Positions 45,351-56,034 of a stretch of DNA of 64,000 bases are shown here, one piece after another (positions within the stretch are counted from its first letter, which is position 1; every line of letters starts with the position of its first letter). The position numbers and the translations under genes are program-made. Source of the DNA: Cristatella mucedo (taxonomy: Eukaryota > Bryozoa > Phylactolaemata > Cristatellidae); contig WPIO01000021.1 in NCBI GenBank assembly GCA_009760855.2, forward strand, positions 4,697,501 through 4,761,500. The letters are read 5' to 3'. The notes under the pieces are model-generated. The model was not told where the DNA came from and ran no database searches. It saw only the letters and a list, made by a program, of their open reading frames with translations.

Positions 45351-46985
45351 AGACGAAGTTACATTACGTCGTCAAAATAGAAAACTAAGCCTAGATTGCT
45401 ATTGGCAATGCGATCGAAAAGAAAGATAATAATAAGAAGGATAATACATTGTGAAAATAATGAATCCGTGGAGCAGATCCGTGGGATACATCAAAGGCCT
45501 TTGACCTTTGCACCGGATGTAACCTTTGCCATTGACGCGTACGCTTTTAAACTTCCCTCTACGACAAAGCCTAAAAACTATTATATGGTGCTAATGGTTT
45601 GCGGATGAGACGATAAAAGCTAAAGATAGAATTGTGACCTGCGACACCTAACATCACTGCGAGATCCAGCATTACAAGCAGGGAAACTCTACGTGAGTCA
45701 ACAGCAGGAGATTTGTATACACCAGCTAGTATGGGGTCAGTGGTGTAATTAGCTATAATTACTGACTAAAACTTACCTGTCAAGTTTGATGTTTTAATAT
45801 TGGAGCTTACCCGATTTTACCTTTGTCATTCAAGTGTCTTCACTAAGAGCGACAGGCGGAAGGCTTAGTCGAAGCTACCAACCTAAACTCTCACTGTCTC
45901 ATGTTGAATTCTGGAAGGGAAAAAATCGGTGGCTTATGTAGGACATAGTGATTCTATTAGTTAAGATAGTCGGCAGCAAATCTAGGCATCTCTATGGGGC
46001 AACAGTAGTTGCAAGGTCTAGAGTGCTAGTAACTTTCAAATAAACTTGGATATTAACTACAAATATACTTCAATTATTTTGGAAGTTAACACCATAATAA
46101 TTACAAGGTCACCAGGTTCAGGCTGTCTAGATGGAGAAGAAGAATAGAGAAAAGAGGGTGAAGAGTCTAGCTGGATTGCTACACTAGAGGTAAACTCCCT
46201 CTTCCCGTCTTCTGCTATCGTGCGTATTCTAGGATTGCAAATCTGAATTTGACAATGGCTTAGAGAAGGTTGCACTTAGTCTGATACCAAGATGGATTGA
46301 CATAATCTGCAATAGTCTTCACATTTCATTTGATAATGGTCAGTCTTGATTGTGTTTTCTTTTAATTTACGCTTAGTAGCCAACTTAAAGTCTGCTGCAA
46401 ACTAACCGAGAAACTTGGCGTCTTTGCTATTAGCTAGAAGAGAAACATCGTCTACAAGTTTGGTTAGCTCTGTGTCGTAGCATTCCAAAATTGAACTATG
46501 ATTGTGTGAACACTTCACCAGATGGGGAGAGGTTGTTATTTTATTGCAGACAGCAGCATCGATGTCAAGGGTTTTTGAAGTTTTGCGAATTGCAGACGAT
46601 TGTAATGTCGTTGTAGGTCGTACCAGTCTATCCTATCTAAAGACAAGTCCTTATTCTATATAAAAGTATAGAGGGGTTAAAGGTGCATATTATAATCATA
46701 CTGAAATAAACTATAATGTACCTCCTTGACTTCACTCGAGTCTGCGTCATACGTAGCAATCCTTGTGGGAATCCAGGAGATAGTTTCTCAAGCTTCTTTT
46801 TCAGCGAGATAGACGAGATCACAGAGTTCAATCCAAAGTAACATATTTCCATAAAAACGTAACGTCCCTGCTGCCCTCGGCCTTGAAAGTTTACCATCCA
46901 GTACGAGGGCACTACTATTCCTATCTATACATCCATCTATGTACTTATTACTTAGCTTCCGAGACACATCGACTTATGGCTACCC
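45351..46985. other. Intergenic, nothing recognised
   Basis: No gene or repeat family identified on either strand. Confidence 0.35.
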
Positions 46986-46989
46986 AGCA

Positions 46990-47175
46990 TAACTATCAAA
47001 GTATATGTGTCCTTAGCCCTAGGACGTTTTTCCATGCAAGCTCTTCACGACCCGGGCCGCGGGTTCGAGTCGTGCAGTGGGCGATTCTTTATTGCCCAGT
47101 GCAGGCTGCTGTGATGGTGGTTAAAGCTCTTCTGTCGCTATATAAATGAGGCTGTTAAACCAGCCTTGACCTTTA
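46990..47175 (+). mobile_element. SINE-B copy
   Basis: One of the cleanest: B box GCGGGTTCGAGTCG at 47,060, body GGCGATTCTTTATTGCCCA and AAAGCTCTTCTGTCGCTATA, ending AAATGAGGCTGTTAAACCAG. Confidence 0.75.
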
Positions 47176-47588
47176 TATTTTCAGGCCACTCGCAGAGTAG
47201 TCGACACTAGACCCATAGAGCTTTAAAAACGTTCGCACAGTCTCCTTATTGCTGATCCTATCAAAGATACTGGAACGACGCAAGTAGCAGACCAGCTTAA
47301 CTCGTATATATAAATTATTCAAACATAGGACGCAAGTATTCGTTTTGTTTAAGAGCAATTCACTCTACAGATTCAGTGCTACTGCGAGTGCCTAACGTCA
47401 TTTCTAGGGATGCAGACTTAGGCAGAGTTTTTCTACTGCCTGTCGTCTATACTTAACATCAGAGCCATTGGGCTACAATATTTCAGTTTTTATCTCTGTA
47501 GGGGGTTCGGGGTCAACGGTCAAGGATCATATAGTGAGCCATTAAAGCGTAGGGGTGCCCTTTGGATCCACTTTTAGGTCCACGTCCT
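47176..47588. other. Intergenic, nothing recognised
   Basis: No coding or repeat signal identified. Confidence 0.35.
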
Positions 47589-47589
47589 T

Positions 47590-48540
47590 TTGTAATGTAT
47601 GCATGCACGTATCTCCGTTTGCTACTCCACAACGCAGCCGCAGTGATTAGGTGGGCGCTACCCTGAGGCGTTCTCTCTCTTTTTTCAAGTAGCCCTCAGT
47701 AGCCCTTCGATGCTCAGAGTCTGCAGCGCCATTGCAGCATGCTCTAGCGCACACAATGACAACGAGACAGTGAGAAGCATAGCTGAGTCACTAGGGCAGT
47801 TGAGGAAGTAAAAGTAGCGTGGAAGAAGCAGCAGCGGCAATGAAGCGGCGATGAAGCGGCGATGAAGCGGCGATAAAGCGGCGATGAAGCGGCGATGAAG
47901 CGGCGATGAAGCGGCGATGAAGCGGCAATGAAGCGGCGACGAAGCGGCGATGAAGCAGCGATGAAACAGCGATGAAGTGGCAATGAAGTGGCAATGAAGC
48001 GGCAATGAAGCAGCGATGAAGCGGCAATGAAGCAGCAATGAAGCGGCGATGAAGCGGCGATGAAGCGGCGATGAAGCGGCGATGAAGCGGCGATGAAGCG
48101 GCGATGAAGCGGCGATGAAGCGGCGATGAAGCGGCGATGAAGCGGCGATGAAGCGGCGATGAAGCGGCGATGAAGCGGCGATGAAGCGGCGATGAAGCGG
48201 CGATGAAGCGGCGATGAAGCGGCGATGAAGCGGCGATGAAGCGGCGATGAAGCGGCGATGAAGCGGCGATGAAGCGGCGATGAAGCGGCGATGAAGCGGC
48301 GATGAAGCGGCGATGAAGCGGCGAAGAAGCGGCAGAAGGCGGGAGAGCATGCCGTGGCATGCCACAGCCTAGGAGTGCAGAGAAAAACCTTTTGCCATCA
48401 ATAGTATTCAAGCAAAATGAATGGAGCAGTTAACTTATTGTCCATGTACGAGCTGAGGATACAGAGAGGCTGAGGCTGGTGCACAATTCTTGGTAAGAAG
48501 GAGCCGAGCCATGGCGGGCCTTGCGGGCCTTGCGGGCCTT
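47590..48540 (-). mobile_element. LINE-2 copy expanded by a minisatellite
   Basis: Flanks match LINE-2 in reverse: TGTAATGTATG...CACGTATCTCCGT on the left, and ...CTGAGGATACAGAGAGGCTG with GAGCCATGGCGGGCCTTG on the right. The 11-bp array lies between the two homologous parts. Confidence 0.65.
47838..48330 (+). repeat. 11-bp minisatellite (GAAGCGGCGAT)n
   Basis: About 45 copies; the right two-thirds is almost perfect, the left third has variants (CAATGAAG, CAGCGAT, GTGGCAAT). Because 11 is not a multiple of 3, stop-free minus-strand frames run through it, giving an 11-residue repeat like HRRFIAASSPL in every phase. I treat these as artefacts, not a gene. Confidence 0.95.
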
Positions 48541-48918
48541 GCGGGTTAGAGTAAGAATTTGTCTGTGTATCGTCGATCAACCGGGAGCCATCACAGCTCC
48601 CTCGGTAACAGAGGCAAATTGCGGAATCTCTGAGATTTATTGACTTACCCTGAAAACCTATTCACCACTACCTGCAGAGACTTAACGGCTTATTTTCGCT
48701 GGGTGACAAGAACTGCATTGCCTTTGTCTAGCCTAGACGGAACCGGGGAACTAGTAAGATCTGTAGCCGGTCACCGTTGTAGGCGTCCCTAATCTCGGTC
48801 AGGGATCGAACGTGATGACTAGCTGCGGATGCACTAATCTGAATGCAACTATTAACATCGAGCGGCTATCAAGGAGCTCACCTAAATTACACACCGTGAC
48901 ATTGGTCGTACTTCAGCA
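48541..48918. other. Intergenic, nothing recognised
   Basis: A (GCGGGCCTT)3 run lies at 48,515-48,545 just before it; otherwise nothing identified. Confidence 0.35.
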
Positions 48919-49400
48919 CCGCCAATAACAAGAGCAATAATAAAAATAATAATAGTGAAGCTTGAAATCGCCCTCGGCGAACTTCATCTTCTTATAGACA
49001 CTGTACATATCCTTTAAGGAGAGCAGGTTGATATGGTTAGCGGTAGCGTGAACAGCGTCAGCATGCCTTAGCACACACAAAGATTCACACGGACAAGCAA
49101 ATGCTGTGAGGAACACGTGCGTTTTTAGCTTCTTTTTGAATGTCATCAAGTCAGGAATGCCTTTTGGAGCTTACGAACTAAAGCCGCGGTCTTCAAAGAA
49201 TTTGAGGTTGGTTCGAGGCACAGCAAAACGAGTTGAGTTAGAAGAGCAGGTACGATGCCTGGCCTGATTAGGAAGAAGTTCGGATAGGTAGGCTGGAGAA
49301 AGAGAACGAAGGACCCTGAAGTGAGTAACGACACGTTGAATATGATATGCTGACTGACGGGAATTAGGTCGTTAAGAGGTGATGCAATGTAACAACTGTG

Positions 49401-49842
49401 ATGTTTCGTGGGGGCTCGGGCGCGCGACGGCGGCGTGACGAAGATGAACTTCGCCCCCACAAGTGAGTTGTTGCGTCGACGACGACGGCTGTATTGCATT
49501 ATACACAGGCAAAGCAAGCGTGCGAGCGTACATGAAGATGTAGCAGCCGTCGCAGAAGCAGCGACGGAACGTCAGTGGAGAGGAGACAGTAAGAGAAAAG
49601 GGAGAGAGGCAGAGAGTGGATAGCGTGCGACGCACAGGCAGAAAGTTCCGTGCTGCAGGACTAGCGGTCACGAGACCACAGCCGACCCGTTGCAATTAAA
49701 TACAGCTTAGTCAGCCGATGCTGTTCTACTGCAGCTCCTAATGAGGCGGTACTCAGCTCGCCCGTTGGCCGGGCGGAGTGATGTGAGTCCAGCTGGGGCT
49801 GAACAGCATTGTGGGCGTGTCCACGTCCACAGTTTAAGACAG
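49401..49842. mobile_element. Unidentified ~440-bp insert (possible small solo LTR)
   Basis: It breaks the LINE between ...CAACTGTGA and GTTTAAGACAGATAAG. It starts TGTTTCGTGGGGG and ends GTCCACA, so it has TG...CA ends, and an ATTAAA lies near 49,696. No target duplication is clear. The class is not established. Confidence 0.35.
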
Positions 49843-50261
49843 ATAAGCCTAGCTGCTGAGTAAACACTTTTGCACAGGGCAGAAGAACTACGAGAAGTGA
49901 GTTTCAGGAGTTAACAAAAAATGTAAAAAAATGCATATTCCGATGTATTATCCCTGTTTAAGCAGGCCCAAATTTAGGTTTGCAATGTTATGTTACTGAA
50001 AGTAGGCAGACTTTACTGTCAAGCCGGTCTAGAAAAAAGGGTCACTTTGGAATAGGACGTCAAGATTTCGTGCAGATGATATACGGGGCAAGCTGGCTGA
50101 ACCCTTTTAAGTGTTAAGTTTCCAATTTACGAGTAATACTTGGTTTTCCCGTAACTAGTTGGTTAGTTTTAAAGTAAATCAGTTTGAGAAAGTTTGTTGC
50201 CATCCTAGTGCGAATGTCAGCAATAAACGTCAGCAATACAATACGTCCAGCAAAAAAAATC

Positions 50262-50432
50262 CTAGCTGTTTAAACAGCCTCTGTTTGTATAGCGACAGAA
50301 GAGTCTCGATGGCTATTACCACCGTTTGCAGTGGCGATAAAGGATCGCCCATCGCAGGAATTGAACCCACGACCTCGGGACCGAGGTCATGAAAGCAACC
50401 GCCTTACCTAGTGTGCCATCGCGGCTCACCAA
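50262..50432 (-). mobile_element. SINE-B copy, antisense
   Basis: Complete-looking: A-box region (revcomp GCCGCGATGGCACACTAGGT), B box (GTCGTGGGTTCAATTCC) and the GGCTCTTCTGTCGC-like body, ending GAGGCTGTTTAAACAG. Confidence 0.75.
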
Positions 50433-50620
50433 GAGAGCTGAGAAAATTTAACGCGCTGGACGGCTGGAGGGATTAAAGCAAAAGTACGGGGTGAGTGTCA
50501 CTTGCATACAAGTGAACGCCAAGATTGTGTTTGGCGATCAAATCGGAAAGAGGGATGAAGTAGAAACTATTAAAAGAAACAGACCGAGCACAGAGCCTTG
50601 AGGTACTCCGTGCTATAGAG

Positions 50621-50818
50621 CAGTGGCTCTCTACCTTCCTAATGCCCTTTAATGCAGTTCCTTATGTTGTGGCGACCCCCAACCATAAAACTATAGTGTG
50701 CGAAATGTGTGTTTTCCGATGGTCTTAGGCGACCCCCCCTGCGAAAGGGTCGTTCGACCCCCAAAGGGGGTCGAACGACCCAAAGGGGGTCGAACGACGC
50801 ACAGGTTGAGTACCGCTA
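50621..50818. mobile_element. SPIN-like hAT MITE, copy 1
   Basis: A 198-bp non-autonomous element. It has the left end CAGTGGCTCTCTACCTTCC and internal phrases CAGTTCCTTATGTTGTGGCG and TTTTCCGATGGTCTTAGGCG. The right end is CACAGGTTGAGTACCGC. These are the hallmark phrases of the SPIN (Space Invaders) hAT family. The 8-bp flanks CTATAGAG and CTTTAGAG are a one-mismatch target duplication, as hAT elements make. It is inserted in LINE sequence. Confidence 0.88.
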
Positions 50819-50920
50819 CTTTAGAGAAGCTCCTTGAATGACGGTTGCTCGTTGGCATCAATGTTCTTGAGTCTCCCATATGAGATATGAGTTATATGAT
50901 ATCATTTACACTATTATATT

Positions 50921-50966
50921 ACATATATATATATATATGACATTATTACGATATGTGATATTATAC

Positions 50967-51001
<35 letters not shown>
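50921..51001. repeat. (TA)n microsatellites
   Basis: Two TA runs (about 50,921-50,938 and 50,967-51,001) separated by AT-rich sequence. Confidence 0.9.
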
Positions 51002-51003
<2 letters not shown>

Positions 51004-51214
51004 ATTGTTATAATATCCCACAGAGATATGACGTAACCTTTGAAGGTCAGTGCGAGCGATGCCCAGGTGAGATGAGAGGAGCTCGAGAAAGACGATCAAT
51101 AGCATCAAACGCTGCCATAAGATAAAGCAAAGCGAACGGAGACTCTACGCTGAATCGATACAGCTCGGTATTCCTCTTGCTGATGTGATCGCTAAGCACA
51201 AGAAAAGCTTTCAC

Positions 51215-51597
51215 TTCTATGCAGGTGACACTCAGTAGTTTTGTTTTGATCTCTCACAGCCCTCTAGCACCTCGAATTCTTTACGCACCAATGCTGCATG
51301 TATTGTGACGTCCGAACATGGATGGCAGCAAAATTTCCCAAATTAAATGACCGCGGAACCAACTTACTAGTTATGGGCAAGCCAAGTGTAAATCAAAAAA
51401 TTGAAAAGCTTAACGGTAATAAACGGTTCTGCCAGCATATCTCCTATTAAATCTGCACGAAATCTAGATGACCTGTTCCAAAATGACCTTGCACTACAGG
51501 ATCACATTAGCTCCACAGGAAAGTCGGCATACTTTCTGCTGCATTTACATTGCTAATTTAGGCTTGCTTAAACAGGGATACTACATCCATGTTGCAA
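51215..51597 (+). mobile_element. LINE RT fragment
   Basis: It begins at the FYADDTQ position (here FYAGDTQ), followed by DLSQPSSTSNSL, the TWMAAKF-like segment and ISPIKSARNLDDLFQNDL. It stops before the CNSLL region. Confidence 0.7.
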
Positions 51598-51754
51598 GCA
51601 GCAGCCACTCTCGCGCCGAGGCGAGGCCGCCCGACACGCCTCTAAAATCTCGCCCCAAGGCTGGTGGCCTCTTTTTTTTATTTCTTGTAGCCATTCGGGA
51701 AGAGCCGGGAGCTTCGGGGAGGGGGTATGGAGGGATGGGGATGGCAATATGTAT

Positions 51755-51893
51755 ATATAATTCATTTATATAGCGCCCTAAGAGAACTTAATCTCTATTC
51801 AGGCGCTTCACATATGCCTCGTGGCTCGAGCCCACGACCTCAGTTAGACCTAGGTCGGGGCGAGCACCTTAACCGCTAGACCAAACCAGCTAT
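51755..51893 (-). mobile_element. SINE-A, best-preserved copy
   Basis: Minus strand: tRNA-like head AGCTGGTTTGGTCTAGCGGT with A box TGGTCTAGCGG, B box GTCGTGGGCTCGAGCC, then the tail GAAGCGCC, AGAGATTAAGTTCTCT, AGGGCGCTATATAAATG. The tail copies the LINE 3' hairpin. Pol III-driven transcription is the expected mode. Confidence 0.82.
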
Positions 51894-52598
51894 GTTCTCG
51901 GCGAATTAATGACTGCGGCAGCCCGGCTCGCCTCTTCAGCCAGACCTACCAGGTGGGGGGAGGCGTTAGCCCCTTTAGCGCCCCTCTACCTGCACCCGCT
52001 GGCGGCACTTCGTCGGCTCTGCACGTGGCCACTCAAGATCCGCGCCTCGAGAGCTCGGTTACGTGTTTAGCGAGATCGGCCTACGCCACCGCCGCCGCCG
52101 CCGCGAGGTCGAGGCGCCGCCCGAGCGGTTACCGAGGTGCGGTTACATCCGTGATTACTGCGAGGGCTGCGCTCAAAGAAAGCCGCCGGTCGATTGCGCT
52201 ACGGCTGCGTGCACGCTTGAGCAGCGTTGCCACGGCAGTCGATGACGTAAGGCGCTGGCGCGAGATTCGCTGAAGCCTCGCACTTGCTGCTCTGCACCGG
52301 TGCTTCACAGGTGACGCAAGGTAGCGTTAGTTAGCGGGATCGTTAGCAGGATCACTAGCAGGCGCTCTCCAAATCGACCTAGGCCCGGGCCCGCCTAGGC
52401 GGCACAGGACCTCGGCCTACCGGCCTGGCATAGGCCCGGCGCCACGCAGCCCAGGCCCGACCTAGCCGGGCCTGGGCTGCGTGGCTATGCGCGTGATCGC
52501 TAGCAAGTACGTTTCGGCAACTTTTGCTGCGATACGTGTCACGATAGCCCGCGAGGTCCGGCTCACGACTCCGTAGCGTGACCGCGGACTCATCGCAG
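51894..52598. other. GC-rich stretch, possible exons
   Basis: Several Arg-rich open frames overlap in 51,950-52,280, with no clear winner. A CpG-rich stretch with a strong hairpin lies at 52,380-52,485. It may hold the 5' part of the gene that follows. Confidence 0.35.
52441..52485. repeat. 19-bp perfect inverted repeat, 7-nt loop
   Basis: Arms 52,441-52,459 and 52,467-52,485 are exact reverse complements (GCCACGCAGCCCAGGCCCG) around ACCTAGC. Confidence 0.92.
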
Positions 52599-52680
52599 GC
52601 CTCAGGTAGCGGAAAGAAAAAGAAGCGGATGCTAGCGGGGATATGTCCCACCGCCGGCTCATCGCACCGCTATAACCGGC
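52599..52680 (+). CDS. Uncharacterised GC-rich gene, candidate exon a
   Basis: Bounded by CATCGCAG and CGGC|GTGAGT. The frame encodes a short Lys-rich stretch (SGSGKKKKRMLAGI) and ends in phase 1. It fits in phase with candidate exon b. No family recognised; the call rests on splice-site shape and phase only. The frame stays open a little upstream, so the exon could start earlier. Confidence 0.35.
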
Positions 52681-52803
52681 GTGAGTTTGTACTTTACTTT
52701 CCGGTCACCTGTCATAGCTTACTTAGCCCAGCCAGCGCCCAGAGGCGACCCAGCACTTTCCGTGGGCTCCGGACCAGCGTCTGGCGAGGCCATGGGCGCC
52801 ATC

Positions 52804-52811
52804 TTATATAA
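52804..52811 (+). promoter_or_regulatory. TATA-box-like TATATAAA
   Basis: TTATATAAATAG lies about 30 nt before the start of candidate exon b and 70 nt before an ATG at 52,879. It could be a real core promoter, in which case exon b would be a first exon, or a chance sequence inside an intron. Confidence 0.35.
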
Positions 52812-52839
52812 ATAGCCGCTCGTAACGGGTAGGCCGCAG

Positions 52840-53089
52840 ATTGTTTCAATTGCCAGACGCGCCCGAATAGGCTGCACAATGTGGCGATTGAGCGGCTCAA
52901 TGCAGACCAACGAGGCGCGCAACGGTGCGTGCTCCAGCAGCTCCGGGTCGAGAAGAGCACGCCGAGGCAGCGCCGGGCGGCAGCCACGAAACAGACCTGC
53001 GGCCACATCTCGCGAACCGGCGGCTCGCGAGCGCGCCGCTCAGATCACCCAGTCGCTGCTTTCTACGACGACCCTCTTAATCAGCCGAG
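52840..53089 (+). CDS. Uncharacterised GC-rich gene, candidate exon b
   Basis: Acceptor GGCCGCAG, donor CCGAG|GTAAAT. Joined to exon a it reads NRLHNVAIERLNADQRGAQ, then a basic middle and DHPVAAFYDDPLNQP. A competing frame from ATG 52,879 is also open to the same donor and contains RERAAQITQSLLSTTTLLI. I cannot decide between them. No family assigned. Confidence 0.4.
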
Positions 53090-53395
53090 GTAAATCCAGA
53101 GCGACAGCAGAGACTTGACAGTGAATGAGTGAGTGCGAGTGAGTGAGTGAAGGAGTGAGTGAGCTAGGGACACAGGAAAGGCGAGAGAGTGTGTGAGAGA
53201 GAGAGTTTGAGAGTGAGAGAGGGAGTGAGAGAGGGAGAAAGAGTGTGAGAGAGTGTGTGAGAGAGAGAGATAGCGGGGCAAACAGTGACGAAGAGAGACG
53301 GCAAGGGAGATGGATGTCGAGACTAAATGAGAGAGGGAAAGAGAGACAGAGAGCTATAAAAAGCGGCTGGGAAAGAAGAAGAAAAATGAGTGCGA

Positions 53396-53452
<57 letters not shown>

Positions 53453-53789
53453 GGTGGAAAAATGAGAGAGATAGAAGCAGAGAGTATTAGACTGGGTGGC
53501 ATAAAGAGCGAGAGAACATTAGAAGGTATGCAAATTGATGTAACCGTAATAAGGTTGCACTGATTTCCTTTCGTTCAATTTGTATTGATCGTTCCCGCGT
53601 ATAGTGCTTGAGCCAGGGGGCAGGGTTCATTCCCTCGCCTTAGCGGGACAGTGACCAGGGCCGCCCCTCTACGTACGGATCAGGACATAGGCGATGTCAA
53701 ATTGTCTCCGTGGGAGAATGTAGGGCGAACCGAAAGATCGGCCCTGAGATTCCGACGTTGGATTCCGTTGCCATCGCATGCTCGCGGCA
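53090..53789. other. Purine-rich intergenic/intronic stretch
   Basis: GA/GTGAGT-like low complexity to about 53,500, including pure (GA)n at 53,396-53,450; then unassigned sequence. The repeated GTGAGT motifs mimic splice donors. Confidence 0.6.
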
Positions 53790-53932
53790 TTGAGCACTAA
53801 GCTGCCCCATCCTCACTCTCGATCGCATTACAAATGCTACATTTTTCCGTACAGCATATGCAACGTACCTAGAAGTAGATTATGTTTTCATAGGGCACTA
53901 CACAACTGTATTATTTTTATTACTACTCAGCG
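53790..53932 (+). mobile_element. LINE 3' tail fragment
   Basis: GCATTACAAATGCTAC... and ...CAACGTACCTAGAAGTAGATTATG, then GGGCACTACACAACTG and (ATT)n-like end: a decayed LINE 3' end. Confidence 0.5.
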
Positions 53933-54129
53933 TAAAGCGAGCGCTCCTTTCGGTCGGCGTCGGGCAGCCCGGAACCGCCTAGCCGACGTGCCTCAAGCGA
54001 GCGCTAGCCGACGTAGCAGTGGCACCGAGTTCAGGTGCACACGCGGCAGTAACTGCGATTGCATCTCAGGACGCTGCGAGAGAGACTCGACTTCGCTCTT
54101 TCCACCTGCGTAGGTCTGTACGTCAGGGG

Positions 54130-54422
<293 letters not shown>

Positions 54423-55691
54423 TAGTACTTGTAGCCAAGCCCATCTAGTTTGGGCTTGCCAGCTCACTTACCAACTTGGATCCTCTTAGGTTGAGCCTTA
54501 CCGACGAGAACCTAATCAGAAGTCTCCCTGCGAGTGCATTTCATTTTTTTGTGCATCAAAAGCTCCCTATCAATGCCTGCGGTCTAGCTCACGCGTAGCC
54601 TAACGTTCCAAAGTGGCCGCAGTTTCGCAAACCGGGGCGGCCGAGTAGCCAGCCGGTGGCCCTTTCATTCTGCACATCTAAATCGCTCATTAGACGACAA
54701 TGGCAGGCTGGCGGTGAGCTTGTAGAGGCGTTCCTGCTATTGCAAAGCACATTGAATAGGGTGCACTGGAGATTTATTTGGAGCGGTCCCTCTCGGCTAC
54801 CCGTTAAGCGGGGAGTTCTTGCCGCCTGAGCTGCGCTACCCCAGATGGATAGGGCGGTTTCGAAGGCGAATTCCTCGGCCCCGCTGTTCCGCGCCTGTCT
54901 CGGCCACGCCCCCTGCGACTCTCTCTAACCTACCTCGGTTGCTGGCGAGAGTACGTCATCTAACTTCGCGCCACCAACCCACGCTGTTTCCACTAATTTA
55001 CCACTCCGTGCTTTGTTTTGTTTGTGCGTTGCTTGCCAACGAAAGCGGACAAAATGGCTGTGTAATAAAAATTTCCCCTAAACTTTTCCAAACCACCTCT
55101 GAGGTACCGGAACTCTAAATGTTGACAAGCCCAATCAGAGCGTTAGCATGCGAGCTTATTGCTTGTCCTTGGCGTTTGATAATCTCTTATATGATCCCTG
55201 TCAACCTCGGCTCGTGACTACTACGTCCTGGGGAGGCGGTAAAACTGAGCGGTTAGACAACCTTTGCCCATGTTGAAAAGAACGCTAATCAATAAATTGG
55301 GCTTACAAGAAGACGGACGTAGATAATCTAGTAGTGTGCTAGCATGCCACTTGAGTGGGCTAAGGAACGATAGAGCGATTAGGAAGTAACAACAACAGCA
55401 GCTCGTGCAAATTGAACTGTTAGACCGACCACTGAAAGCCAGAACTTATGCCAAATTGCGAATTAGCTAAATGTAATGGAATGAACGGCTGCCGGGTAAG
55501 AACTCAATTCAATGGCCCGCGAACCTGCGATTAAAAAAGTACAGCATGGCGAGCGGGCAGTTCAGTCATAACCCTCCAGACCATAGCGATTGTGCAGGCT
55601 TTGCTGCCAGCAGCCAGTTGAATTACATCGTCAAGTTTCAATCTGGATTCTCTTATTTACGTGCACCCGACGAGAGAGAAGAGGGACGGAG

Positions 55692-55695
<4 letters not shown>
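54423..55695. other. Unassigned, possibly intron of the uncharacterised gene
   Basis: No exon or repeat family recognised. Confidence 0.35.

Positions 55696-55775
<80 letters not shown>
55696..55775. repeat. (GA)n microsatellite
   Basis: About 40 GA units. Confidence 0.95.
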
Positions 55776-55779
<4 letters not shown>

Positions 55780-55889
55780 CATCTTGGCGCAGAGTATAGG
55801 GTTTAAATCCATGTTGTACAGAAAATACTGGAGATGCTCCCAGCTCTTTGGCTTCATTCTTCTCCAGTGTCTTTCGTCGTCATCATCTC

Positions 55890-55964
55890 TCTCTATCTCT
55901 CACTCTCACTCCCTCTCTCTCTCTCTCACTCTCACTCCCTCTCTCTCCCTCTCTCTCCTTCTCT

Positions 55965-56031
<67 letters not shown>
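55890..56031. repeat. (CT)n microsatellite
   Basis: Imperfect CT from about 55,890 and pure CT at 55,970-56,030. Confidence 0.95.

Positions 56032-56034
<3 letters not shown>

Larger units (their letters stand above)
48920..50870 (-). mobile_element. Old LINE copy carrying three later insertions
   Basis: Antisense LINE segments lie at 48,920-49,400, 49,843-50,260, 50,433-50,620 and 50,827-50,870 and are collinear with better copies. They are separated by an unknown insert (49,401-49,842), a SINE-B and a SPIN-like element. Confidence 0.65.

Noticed and set aside
47685-48411. 226- and 206-codon minus-strand repetitive proteins
   Set aside because: Produced by the 11-bp minisatellite, which is stop-free in several phases; flanking sequence is LINE-2.
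51781-51893. Functional tRNA gene
   Set aside because: A and B boxes are present, but the acceptor and anticodon arms do not fold as a proper tRNA and the sequence continues into a LINE-like tail: it is a SINE head.
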